The notes below the pieces were generated by a model. It did no database searches, had not been told where the DNA came from, and worked only from the letters and a program-made list of their open reading frames with translations. DNA of 61,376 nt from JOPF136 sp035541255 (GTDB taxonomy: Bacteria; Acidobacteriota; Terriglobia; Acidiferrales; UBA7541). The stretch lies in assembly GCA_035541255.1 (NCBI GenBank), contig DATKNR010000179.1, positions 1 through 61,376 on the forward strand, in the 5' to 3' direction. Positions 43,249 through 51,762 of the stretch are shown in pieces. Both the position numbers and the translations under genes were made by a program. Numbering within the stretch: position 1 is the stretch's first letter; each line of letters starts with the position of its first letter.

Positions 43249-44243
43249 TGGCCCTTGCCCTTCCTTTCTTCCTCACCGAGAGATTTCACGTACGCGATCA
43301 ACTGAAGAATCTGCTCCTCATTCAACTGTCCCTGGAAACTCGGCATCACGGGTGGGTAATCCGGAACGGGCATCGAATTCGGCTGCGTGATGGCTTGCCG
43401 CAGGAAGCCCTGATCCACCACCACCGTCCTGCCGTCACGCAGTTTCTGCGTTTTTCCGAATTTCCCCACCAGTGACGGCCCGCGGCCCGTGCCGTCCGCC
43501 AGATGGCAGGTGATGCAGCCGTACTGGTGGAACAGCCGCTCCCCCGCCTGCGTCATCGTTTCTCCGCGCGTTCCCCCGGCCAGCCACGCGGCGTAGTCTT
43601 CCGGAGTCATTACCTGCACCCAGCCGATCATTGCGGCGTGGCCCTGGCCGCAGTACTGCGCGCAGAAGAAATGGAATGTGCCCGTTTTCGTGGCCTGGAA
43701 CCACAGCGAGTTGTACCGCCCCGGCATGGCATCTCGCTTCACCCGGAACGCCGGTATGAAGAAGTCGTGGATTACGTCCTGCGACGTCAGGGTGATTTTC
43801 ACCGGCACGCCCACAGGCACGTGCAGCTCGTTGATTTCCCGCACGCCTTCCGGATGCTGGATGTGCCACATCCACTGCTTCCCCACCACGAAAATCTCCA
43901 TGGCCGCGTTTGGGGGCCGCGAATTTCGGAAGTAGAGGCTCGAGCTCCATACGAACACCACCGCGCAGATCAGCGTGGGAACGATCGTCCAGGTGAGCTC
44001 CAGCGGCATTGAGGTCACTGTGGCCGGGGGCTGGTCGTCCGGCGACCGCCGGCGGTACCGCACCATGAAATAGAAGATGATGGTGAAGATCACGAACGAG
44101 AAAAACAGCGTGATCGCGGTCAGAAAATAGTAGAGCTCGTCTACGCCCTGCGCGATCGTGGAGCCACGCGGCGGGAAGATGGGAACTCCCGGCACGGCCT
44201 GCAGCGCCGCGAGCGTGGGCGAAGATATGGCTGGCAGCAACAT
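43245..44243 (-). CDS. ctaC: Cytochrome c oxidase subunit II with C-terminal cytochrome c (caa3 type)
   Basis: The 332-residue protein has two N-terminal membrane helices (about 35-57 and 78-100). The cupredoxin domain follows, with GKQWMWHIQHPEG and the CuA site CAQYCGQGHAAM. A cytochrome c domain is fused at the C terminus with the haem motif CITCH and an axial Met probably in VMPSF. This fusion defines a caa3-type oxidase that takes electrons directly at its own haem c. The start is the ATG at 44243; upstream codons in frame look non-coding. Confidence 0.93.
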   Translation of the reverse strand: MLLPAISSPTLAALQAVPGVPIFPPRGSTIAQGVDELYYFLTAITLFFSFVIFTIIFYFMVRYRRRSPDDQPPATVTSMPLELTWTIVPTLICAVVFVWSSSLYFRNSRPPNAAMEIFVVGKQWMWHIQHPEGVREINELHVPVGVPVKITLTSQDVIHDFFIPAFRVKRDAMPGRYNSLWFQATKTGTFHFFCAQYCGQGHAAMIGWVQVMTPEDYAAWLAGGTRGETMTQAGERLFHQYGCITCHLADGTGRGPSLVGKFGKTQKLRDGRTVVVDQGFLRQAITQPNSMPVPDYPPVMPSFQGQLNEEQILQLIAYVKSLGEEERKGKGQ

Positions 44244-44262
44244 GGACTCGTTTCGCCGTGCC

Positions 44263-45189
44263 TCAGCGCTTCCGGCCGGGTTCCTCCTCCGGCAGCTCGT
44301 AATGTTCCTTGCGCCGCAGCACCAGCACCATCCCTCCAATCAAGAGCAGCGTGGCCAGCCCCGCCAGCCGGATCACGCGCGAAATCACCAGTCCGTACTT
44401 CCCGGTTGTCGGGTCGTAATGAAAGCAGGTGAGAATAATTTCATCCACCGGCGATCCGATTCTTCCGCCCGAGGCATCCATGAGCGCGAAGCGCACGTCC
44501 CGCGGCGAATAGTTGATCCCGTAAAAGTAGCGCGACACCCGCCCCTGCGGCGTAAGCACCATGATCCCGCTCGCGTGTCCGAACTGCTGTGAATCCTTGT
44601 CGTACACATATCGGAAACCCACCGAGTTCGCGAGCTGCTTGATCGACGCCTCGTCTCCCGTCAGGAAATGCCAGCCCGTCACCGCACCCTCACGCCCGTA
44701 CAGTCCGGCGTACATCGTGTGCTTCGACTCGGCGAGGATCGGTTTTTCCGATGGGTCGATGCTCACTGTCACCACGTCGTAGTCTTTTCCGATTTCGAAG
44801 GGAATCCGCTTCGAGGTATTCAGCACTCCGTCCAGGATGAACGTGCACAGCATGGGGCACTGGTAATACACCAGCGTCAGGATCACGGGCCGTTTGCCGA
44901 AGAACTGCCGCAACGGAACTACTGCGCCCTTCTCATCGCGAAACGCCACGTCCAGCGGAATCTGCCCGTCCAGCTTCTGGTCGATCCCGATATTCTTCAT
45001 CACCGCGGGATTGCCGGAGGGGTTCTGCATCACCGGCAGCGGCTCCGCCTGTCCGCGTGCTCCGGCGGGAATGGCGAGCGCGAGGGCCATCAGCCCCACG
45101 CAAATCCCTGCACGGAGCGTCCTGCACTCAACCCTGCTGCCGTTGTCCGCCTCGCTCTGTTTCCATCCCTGCCTTCGATTGCCTTTCAT
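44263..45189 (-). CDS. SCO1/SenC copper chaperone for CuA assembly
   Basis: The 308-residue protein has an N-terminal signal or anchor (AGICVGLMALALAIPAGARG). A thioredoxin-like SCO domain follows, with the copper ligands in QCPMLC and the His in FGHASG. A second membrane helix lies near the C terminus (LAGLATLLLIGGMVLVL). SCO proteins deliver copper to the CuA site of subunit II, encoded next. It overlaps the upstream 157-residue gene by ATGA. The extra C-terminal helix is a feature often seen in such respiratory clusters. Confidence 0.9.
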   Translation of the reverse strand: MKGNRRQGWKQSEADNGSRVECRTLRAGICVGLMALALAIPAGARGQAEPLPVMQNPSGNPAVMKNIGIDQKLDGQIPLDVAFRDEKGAVVPLRQFFGKRPVILTLVYYQCPMLCTFILDGVLNTSKRIPFEIGKDYDVVTVSIDPSEKPILAESKHTMYAGLYGREGAVTGWHFLTGDEASIKQLANSVGFRYVYDKDSQQFGHASGIMVLTPQGRVSRYFYGINYSPRDVRFALMDASGGRIGSPVDEIILTCFHYDPTTGKYGLVISRVIRLAGLATLLLIGGMVLVLRRKEHYELPEEEPGRKR

Positions 45190-45659
45190 GACCTTCCCTT
45201 TCCTCGAACCGGTCTTGCCTTTTCCGGCGCCGCCTGCTTCTCCGGTGCGGCGCCGGCTGCGGGTGCGCTCCCGCGTGCGGTCAGCATGCCGCGCTCCAGC
45301 ACCAGGTCGATGGCGCGGTCAATAGGGATGTGCACGATGCCGCGGTCCCGGTCCACCCATCCGTAGCTGTCCAGATCCCTGCTCTGCCGCTCGCGGAGCA
45401 GCTTCAAATCCTCCTTCGGGTCCACCTGAAGCCGGGGCAGCGGGGGATTCTGGTTTTGTTCCTCCAACTGGAACGGAGTGGCTGCGGGGCCGAGACTCTG
45501 CACCTTGCCGTAGAAATTATCGAGCCAGTGCATCCCCGCCCACACAACCACCAGCACCAGCGCAAGCCCTATGCCGAAACGCACCAGGCTCGCCGGGTTC
45601 GCGTCGCGGGTCTCATAGCCGGGCTGCCCGCTGCCCGGTTGGTTATGCTCCGTGCTCAA
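45186..45659 (-). CDS. Uncharacterised single-pass membrane protein in the ACIII-caa3 operon
   Basis: The preferred start is the TTG at 45659, since GGAGG lies six bases upstream; the ATG at 45680 has its GAAGG far too close. The product is 157 residues. One membrane helix (FGIGLALVLVVVWAGMHWL) is followed by an extracytoplasmic region with a Pro/Gln-rich start, a charged helix (KEDLKLLRERQSRDL), the motif VHIPIDRAIDLVLERG and an Ala/Pro tail. No cofactor motif is visible. It overlaps ActF and SCO at its two ends. The position suggests a role in assembly or stability of the supercomplex. Confidence 0.75.
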   Translation of the reverse strand: MSTEHNQPGSGQPGYETRDANPASLVRFGIGLALVLVVVWAGMHWLDNFYGKVQSLGPAATPFQLEEQNQNPPLPRLQVDPKEDLKLLRERQSRDLDSYGWVDRDRGIVHIPIDRAIDLVLERGMLTARGSAPAAGAAPEKQAAPEKARPVRGKGRS

Positions 45660-46815
45660 CCGCTGCCTCCAGCCGGACATCCTTCAGCGGCACCAGCGCC
45701 CGCCCGCGCGCCTGCTTCGCGAATGCCCAGATCCAAAGTCCGCCAATCGCCACCGGCGCAAGCAAATCGCCCGGATGGATTGCCGGTGCCGTGGGGTGAA
45801 AGGCCGGCATAATCAGCCAGAAGACGTCCACCGCTGAAATGAAGATCATTGCCAGCGCCACGCGCCCCAGAATCGCTTTTCGACGCTTCAGCGGCCGGTT
45901 CAAGAGAACAAAGAAGGGAACAAAGAAGTGGAACACCAGCAGGAACACGGCCACGCTCGCCCACTCGCCCGTGCCACGGTGCACATACCAGGGAATTTCA
46001 GCCCGCAGGTTGCCGGCCCAGATGATCAGGAATTGCGAGAAGGCCAGATACGCCCAGAGCATCGTGAATGCAAACAGCAGCGTCCCCAGATCGTGGAATC
46101 GCGAAGGCGTGGCCACCGCGGCCAGCGGCTCGTGCTCCGCGAACCGCCGTGCGAGGAAGATTAGGAACGCCAGCGCCGTAAACACCTGGATCACGATGTA
46201 CACCATCCCGTAGATCGTGGAACTCCAAAACGGCTCGAGCGACATGCTCCAGTCCAACACCGCAAACGTGGACGTGAATCCGAACAGGATCAATCCCGGC
46301 GCGCTCAGCGCTTCCATCTTCCGGTGCAGGCCCAGGTCGCCCGTCACGTCCTCTTCCATCGACCACTTGCTCAGCAGGTAGCCCAGCAGCATCCACACGG
46401 CAAAATAGAAAACCGCCCGCCCGAGGAAGAATGGCTGCCGCAGATATGCGAATTTGAACGGCGAGTGCGCCTCCGCCGCCGATGTCCACTGCATCCACAC
46501 GAACAGCCGTGGCATCCCCGCCACCACGGGCAGGAACAACGCGGCCATCAGCCAGAACGTGCGCGCCCCCGCTTCGCACAGCCGCCGGATCACGAATCCC
46601 CACCCCCCGCCAGTCAGATGGTGCAGCATCAGCAGCGCCAGCGAGCCCAGCGGAAAACTGATCCAGAAAACGTACGCGAACAGGTAGGAACGGTAGAACT
46701 CGTCCGGATTGTGCATCGCCACGCCCACGAGTCCCGCGGCGCCGATCAGGCCCACCAGCAGCCCGCGTTTGCCGGCCCGTTCCAGTTGCACGTCGGGTGC
46801 GTCGCTCATGCTCAT
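45643..46815 (-). CDS. actF: Alternative complex III subunit ActF (quinol-oxidising membrane subunit)
   Basis: The 390-residue protein has about ten membrane helices and no cofactor motif. ActF and ActC are both NrfD-like membrane subunits, with quinol-binding sites. Typical segments are YLFAYVFWISFPLGSLALLML, LILFGFTSTFAVLDWSMSLE and LWAYLAFSQFLIIWAGN. The start is the ATG at 46815, overlapping the ActE stop (ATGA). A longer open frame upstream is an artefact. Confidence 0.9.
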   Translation of the reverse strand: MSMSDAPDVQLERAGKRGLLVGLIGAAGLVGVAMHNPDEFYRSYLFAYVFWISFPLGSLALLMLHHLTGGGWGFVIRRLCEAGARTFWLMAALFLPVVAGMPRLFVWMQWTSAAEAHSPFKFAYLRQPFFLGRAVFYFAVWMLLGYLLSKWSMEEDVTGDLGLHRKMEALSAPGLILFGFTSTFAVLDWSMSLEPFWSSTIYGMVYIVIQVFTALAFLIFLARRFAEHEPLAAVATPSRFHDLGTLLFAFTMLWAYLAFSQFLIIWAGNLRAEIPWYVHRGTGEWASVAVFLLVFHFFVPFFVLLNRPLKRRKAILGRVALAMIFISAVDVFWLIMPAFHPTAPAIHPGDLLAPVAIGGLWIWAFAKQARGRALVPLKDVRLEAAVEHGA

Positions 46816-47387
46816 TTCGGCAGTTTCTCCAGCTGTTCCCGCTCCGCCGGCGGCACATCCGCCAGCGTCGCTCCCTGGCTCAATTGCAGCGCCCGGATGT
46901 AGGCGATGATCCGCCAGCGATCTTCCGGCTTGACCCGGGAGGAATAGCCGTACATGTTTCCCAGCCCGTTCGTGATCACGTCGAAGAAGTGTCCCACCGG
47001 CGCTTCCCGCAGCCGCTGGATGTGGTACGACGGAGGCCCCGGGAATCCCCTCAGCACGATCATCCCCCGCCCCGTGCCCGAAGCGTCGTGGCACGGCGTG
47101 CAGTAAATGTTGAACCTCTCGCGTCCCCGCTCCAGATCCGCGCGCGTAATCGGGAACGGGAATGTGGTCGCCAGCTGCCCGTTCACTTTTCCGGTGTACA
47201 GCTGCTCGTCCAGGTGCAGCTGGCTGCGCGCCACCGTCCCCGGCACCACCGGTCGCTCCGAGCGCCCGTCACCGAAAAAGTCCGTCTTCGCCAGCGGCTG
47301 ATATTTCGGCTGGACGTGCATATCCAGCCGGCAGCCGGGCAAGCACACCAGCAGCGTAGCCAGGGCGGCAATTCGCGCTCCATGCAT
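46812..47387 (-). CDS. actE: Alternative complex III subunit ActE (monohaem cytochrome c lipoprotein)
   Basis: The 191-residue protein has a lipoprotein signal with lipobox LPGC at residue 19 and one haem motif CTPCH near residue 100. An axial Met probably lies in GNMYGYSS. ActE passes electrons from the complex to the oxidase. The ATG at 47387 is chosen. A TTG at 47420 would add 11 residues and overlap ActD, and cannot be excluded. Confidence 0.88.
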   Translation of the reverse strand: MHGARIAALATLLVCLPGCRLDMHVQPKYQPLAKTDFFGDGRSERPVVPGTVARSQLHLDEQLYTGKVNGQLATTFPFPITRADLERGRERFNIYCTPCHDASGTGRGMIVLRGFPGPPSYHIQRLREAPVGHFFDVITNGLGNMYGYSSRVKPEDRWRIIAYIRALQLSQGATLADVPPAEREQLEKLPK

Positions 47388-47409
47388 CCGCAGCCCGGAC
47401 TTGGCCCGC

Positions 47410-47952
47410 TCACACGCCAATGTCGCTCACCTCAATGGCGCCCAGCGTGTTCATGAACTCTCTCGTCTTCTTCGCGTCGTACATCGGGTCGCGCGCCTTG
47501 ATGCACAGGAAAAATTTGTCGCGCGTCGCCAGCGCAAACGCCGGCACATTGAACACCGGATGATACGGGGTGGGCAGCCCGTTCATCGCCAGCATCCCGA
47601 ACACGCAGAAGAGCGCCGCAAACAGGATGGCCAGTTCGAACGTTATGGGGATGAACGCCGGCCAGCTGTTCAGCGGCTTCCCCGCGATGTTTTCCGAAAA
47701 CGTGAAGACGCTCGCGTAATACTGCAGGAAGAAGCCGCTCAGCCCGCCCAGAATCCCGCCGGACAGCACCACCAGTGGCAGCGACGTGTGATGGAAGCCC
47801 ACCGCGTCTGCCAGTCCTTCAATCGGCATCGGTGAATACGCGTCCATGCGCCGGTAGCCCGCCGCGCTCGCCTTTTCCGCGGCGGCCAACAACGCCTCTG
47901 GCGAGTCGAACTCCGCCATCATTCCGTACACCGATGGGCGCTTCCGGGCCAC
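47410..47952 (-). CDS. actD: Alternative complex III subunit ActD (DUF3341)
   Basis: From the GTG at 47952, four bases after the ActB stop and preceded by GGAGGGCTGAGG, the product is 180 residues. It opens with the DUF3341 pattern (YGMMAEFDSPEALLAAA and YSPMPIEGL). Two membrane helices follow. The C terminus has FNVPAFALATRDKFFLCI. It is a structural membrane subunit. Confidence 0.9.
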   Translation of the reverse strand: MARKRPSVYGMMAEFDSPEALLAAAEKASAAGYRRMDAYSPMPIEGLADAVGFHHTSLPLVVLSGGILGGLSGFFLQYYASVFTFSENIAGKPLNSWPAFIPITFELAILFAALFCVFGMLAMNGLPTPYHPVFNVPAFALATRDKFFLCIKARDPMYDAKKTREFMNTLGAIEVSDIGV

Positions 47953-47956
47953 TTCC

Positions 47957-50900
47957 TCAGCCCTCCAGTTCCGGATTTGGATTGCGCACACGCCCCAGAT
48001 AGGTCGTGCGCGGGACCGTGTTCAAATCGGCCAGCAGCGAGTAATTCCGCAGCTGCGCCTTCAGCCGCGAGACGCGGCTCTTCGGATCGTTGATGTCCCC
48101 GAACACTAGTGCCTCCGTGGGACACGCCGCCTGGCATGCCGTCACGATGTCGCCATCTCGAAGCGCCCGGTCCTTCAGTTCCGCGTTGATTTTCGCCGCC
48201 TGGATGCGCTGCACGCAGTACGTGCACTTTTCCATTACTCCCCGGCTCCGCACCGTCACGTTCGGATTGCGCACTCCGTACAGGCTCGGCGTGTTCCAGT
48301 CCGAGAACAGCAGGAAGTTGAACCGGCGCACCTTGTACGGGCAGTTGTTCGAGCAATACCGCGTGCCCACGCACCGGTTGTAAATCATCTCGTTCAGCCC
48401 TTCCGAGCTGTGCACCGTCGCCCCCACCGGGCACACTCCCTCGCACGGCGCGTTTTCGCAGTGCATGCAAAACATCGGCTGGAAGTACACCTCGGGGTTT
48501 TTCAAATCGCCTTCCGGCCGGTCGTGATAGTACGTGTCAATCCGGATCCAGTGCATCTCCCTCCCGCGCATCACCTCGTCCTTCCCCACCACTGGGCTGT
48601 TGTTCTCCGCAAAGCACGCCACCACGCATGCGTGACAACCCACGCAGTTCTGCATGTCCACCGCCATGCCCCACGCGTGGCCCGGGTACTTGAATCCGGG
48701 ATACAGCGTCAGTCCCGCCGTCTTTTCTTCCTCTTCATTCTTGAAGAGCGCGGGATCCTTCCGGAATTCCTCCAGCGTCCCCACCCGCACCAGGTCGCGT
48801 TCGCGCTCCGCTGCGCTCTCCTCCTCCACCCGGTGGCCTTCCCGGTCGATGATGTGGTGGTGCTGGGTAACCGCCAGTGGATAGCTATCGCCTGTCTTTT
48901 GGACTTGCACGTCCGGCGCCACCCACATCGCGTTCGATCTACGCAGCGCGCCCGCGTCGAATCCCTGCCCGTTCCCCACTCGGCCCGCTCGCCGCCGTCC
49001 GTAGCCGAGGTGGAGCGTCACCGTGTCATCGGACTGCCCCGGCAGGACGCACGCCGGCGCGGTCGCGTGCCGCCCGGTCAGCGTCAGCCTCAGCGTATCG
49101 CCGCTCGAAATTCCCAGCCGTGCTGCCGTCGCGGGACTCACCATCGCGGCGTTGTCCCATGTCAGTGTCGAGAACGGTTTCGGCAATTCCTGCAGCCATC
49201 CGCTGTTCGCGTTCCGCCCGTCGAAGATGTAGGGATCCGGCCGGAAAATTACTTCCACTCCTCCGGTTTTCGCAGCCGTCGCCGCCGGCAGATTGGCCGC
49301 CAGATTTGAAACAATGGTCGTGGCCTTCGTGGGCAACGCTGTGCCCGCCGCAATCCCGTCGTGCAGCGACGTCTCCCAGTACGTCTCGAAAGCCTTGTCG
49401 TCCTTGATGCCGCTCTGCTTCCTCCAGTAATCCCGCACCAGGTCGTGCCCCGATTGCCCGGCCTTCCCAAGAATCGCGGCCATCAGTTCGTGCGCGGATT
49501 TGCCGCCATAGATGGGCGCAATCAAAGGCTGGATGAACGTCACCGTGCCGTCGTACGCGCGCGCGTCGCTCCACGACTCCAGGTAGTGCGCCTGTGGGAT
49601 GTGCCAGTGGCACTGCTCCCCGGTCTCGTCGTTGTAGAGCCCCATGTGCACGCGCACCCGCACGTTCATGAGCCTTTGGAGGAATTCAAAATCCGGCGGC
49701 GCGGAATACACCGGATTGGCGCCGAGAATGAACAACACCTGCACGTTTCGCGGATCGCGCATCTCTTCTGCCAGCGCCCGCAGCGATTCGAGCTGGTTCA
49801 CCGGTTCCGCTTCGATCGGGTCCGTATACTCCACCGTGTGTCCCGCGTTGCCCAGTGCCGCATTCATGGCATGCGCCAGCGCGTGCACCGCAGGCGGCTG
49901 GTATTCTCCCGCCACCACCAGGCTCGTTCCGCGATGCTCCCGCAGGTCACGCACCACGGCCAGCAGCCACTTCTCCGGCACTCCTGCGGGCAGTGTGGCT
50001 CCCGATGCGCCGGCGCCCACCGCCGCGGCCAGCGCGCGTGCGAACTGCTCCACCTCCGACGCGCGCACTGGCAGCCGGTGGTCCGCGATGGCTCCCGTAT
50101 TCGACGGCGTCGCCTCCACTACGTACAGCCGGTTCATCTTCGATTCCGGGGTTTCTATCTTCCGCCGCGACATGAACTCCCGCGCGTATCGCACCGATCC
50201 CGGCCCGCTGCACGTGAAATCCGCGTCCAGCGATACCACTACCTCCGCTTTGTCGTAGTGATAGACCGTGTTCACATACCGGCCGAACGCCAGCCGCGAG
50301 CCTTCCCTCACCGAGTCAAGCCCTGCCGGCTCCCACTGGTGCCACTTTGCCTCCGGGAACGCTTCCAGGAACTCGCGGATCTGCGCCGCCAGCGTCGGCG
50401 AAATCACCGACTCCGTCAGCAGCCGCGTTCCCGCACCCCGCTGCCGCTTCCGGTCTTCCATCACCGGCTTCAGAAAATCGAGAAATGTGTTCCACGTGCT
50501 CACACGCCCTTCGCGCACCACCACCGGCGAGCGATCCGGATCGTAAAGCGTCAGCACCGAAGCCTGCGTGATCGCGTCCGTCCCGCCCAGGCTGCCGGGA
50601 TGCTGGGCGTTGCCCTCGATCTTCGTGGGCCGCCCCATGTGGCTCTCCACCAGGACGCCTGCCGCCGCCCCTCCGTGGGGCATTGCCGTGGCGTAGAACA
50701 AAGGCTTCCCCGGAATGATTTCTTCCGGGGCCACCACGTAGGGAACGATTTTCTCTTCCGGCAGCCTGGTGCACGCGCTCAGTCCCGCCAGAGCGGCTGA
50801 AGCGGCCATGAATTTCAGTACGTCGCGACGCGGAACTCCGCCTTCCTTCGCTGGATCGTGCGGAAATTCCTTCTCCACGTACTCGCGAACTTCCGGCGTA

Positions 50901-51019
50901 TCCGCCAGTTCGTCCAGGCTGCGCCAGTAGCGCCGGCCGCCGCGCGCGGCCAGGCCGGCCCGAATCGCGTCCAGGTCCAGTCCGCGCCTGCCGTTCCCGC
51001 TGTTGTCTTCTGTCTTCAT
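47957..51019 (-). CDS. actB: Alternative complex III subunit ActB (fused molybdopterin-type and 4Fe-4S domains)
   Basis: The 1020-residue protein joins a molybdopterin-oxidoreductase-like domain (about residues 90-690) to a ferredoxin-like domain (about 740-960). An extended Tat signal with the twin arginine PRRDVLKFMAASAA sits at about residue 68, behind the N-terminal SLDELADTPE segment typical of the extended-Tat family. The C-terminal part has four cysteine clusters: CVGCHACVVAC, CMHCENAPCEGVC, CVGTRYCSNNC and CTYCVQ with ACQAAC. The Mo-type domain of ActB does not bind molybdenum in characterised complexes. It carries electrons from quinol to the haem subunits. Confidence 0.93.
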   Translation of the reverse strand: MKTEDNSGNGRRGLDLDAIRAGLAARGGRRYWRSLDELADTPEVREYVEKEFPHDPAKEGGVPRRDVLKFMAASAALAGLSACTRLPEEKIVPYVVAPEEIIPGKPLFYATAMPHGGAAAGVLVESHMGRPTKIEGNAQHPGSLGGTDAITQASVLTLYDPDRSPVVVREGRVSTWNTFLDFLKPVMEDRKRQRGAGTRLLTESVISPTLAAQIREFLEAFPEAKWHQWEPAGLDSVREGSRLAFGRYVNTVYHYDKAEVVVSLDADFTCSGPGSVRYAREFMSRRKIETPESKMNRLYVVEATPSNTGAIADHRLPVRASEVEQFARALAAAVGAGASGATLPAGVPEKWLLAVVRDLREHRGTSLVVAGEYQPPAVHALAHAMNAALGNAGHTVEYTDPIEAEPVNQLESLRALAEEMRDPRNVQVLFILGANPVYSAPPDFEFLQRLMNVRVRVHMGLYNDETGEQCHWHIPQAHYLESWSDARAYDGTVTFIQPLIAPIYGGKSAHELMAAILGKAGQSGHDLVRDYWRKQSGIKDDKAFETYWETSLHDGIAAGTALPTKATTIVSNLAANLPAATAAKTGGVEVIFRPDPYIFDGRNANSGWLQELPKPFSTLTWDNAAMVSPATAARLGISSGDTLRLTLTGRHATAPACVLPGQSDDTVTLHLGYGRRRAGRVGNGQGFDAGALRRSNAMWVAPDVQVQKTGDSYPLAVTQHHHIIDREGHRVEEESAAERERDLVRVGTLEEFRKDPALFKNEEEEKTAGLTLYPGFKYPGHAWGMAVDMQNCVGCHACVVACFAENNSPVVGKDEVMRGREMHWIRIDTYYHDRPEGDLKNPEVYFQPMFCMHCENAPCEGVCPVGATVHSSEGLNEMIYNRCVGTRYCSNNCPYKVRRFNFLLFSDWNTPSLYGVRNPNVTVRSRGVMEKCTYCVQRIQAAKINAELKDRALRDGDIVTACQAACPTEALVFGDINDPKSRVSRLKAQLRNYSLLADLNTVPRTTYLGRVRNPNPELEG

Positions 51020-51055
51020 CCTCTTCTCGTCCGAAGTGTCATACGCTGCGCGTCC

Positions 51056-51727
51056 CTACCGGTGGCACGTCGTACAGTTGGTCAGCATCAGGTTTCCCTT
51101 CTTCACCTCCGGGATCTTGTACTCCGCCACCAGCTTCTCTCCCATTTCTTCCTGGTTCGCCGGCGGCTCGTACAACGGCAGGAACACTTTTTCCCTCGGC
51201 CGCACGTATTTTTCCGGATTCCGGTGGCACTCCAGGCACCAGCTCATCTGCAGCGTATTGGCTTTCCAGGTGAGCGGCATGTCGCCCACTGGCCCGTGGC
51301 ACGTCGTGCACCCGATTCCCTTGTGGATGTGGATGCTGTGGTTGAAGTACACGAAGTCGGGCAGCGCGTTCACCCGCACCCACTCCAGTGATTTTCCCGT
51401 CGCGTAGCTCGACCGCACCGGCTCCAGCATCGCGCTGTTCGTCCAGATCTGCGAATGGCACGTCATGCACGTCTTTGTCGGCGGCAGCCCAGCGAACGAC
51501 GAGTCCTCCACCGACGTGTGGCAGTACCGGCAATCGATTCCCAGTTCGCCCGCATGGTGCCGGTGGCTGAACGGTACCGGCTGGTCCTTCGGTTCGTTCA
51601 CCTCCGTGTAGTAGGGCGACTTGCTGAGCCCGTACAGCACGAAACTCAGAACCAGCAGCACGAACACGGAGCCGTAGATGCTCACCCGCGCCAGCGTGTT
51701 CGTGCTGCGATGGAAAATCTGAGCCAT
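51056..51727 (-). CDS. actA: Alternative complex III subunit ActA (pentahaem cytochrome c)
   Basis: The 223-residue protein has one N-terminal membrane helix (about 15-34). Five CxxCH haem motifs follow: CRYCH, CMTCH, CTTCH, CLECH and CTTCH. The number matches ActA from Rhodothermus. It passes electrons from ActB. A GGCAGGA site precedes the ATG at 51727. It lies between the ActC and ActB genes in this order. Confidence 0.92.
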   Translation of the reverse strand: MAQIFHRSTNTLARVSIYGSVFVLLVLSFVLYGLSKSPYYTEVNEPKDQPVPFSHRHHAGELGIDCRYCHTSVEDSSFAGLPPTKTCMTCHSQIWTNSAMLEPVRSSYATGKSLEWVRVNALPDFVYFNHSIHIHKGIGCTTCHGPVGDMPLTWKANTLQMSWCLECHRNPEKYVRPREKVFLPLYEPPANQEEMGEKLVAEYKIPEVKKGNLMLTNCTTCHR

Positions 51728-51762
51728 CGATTCCTGCCGTTACTCCCGCAGCCCCTTCCGGT

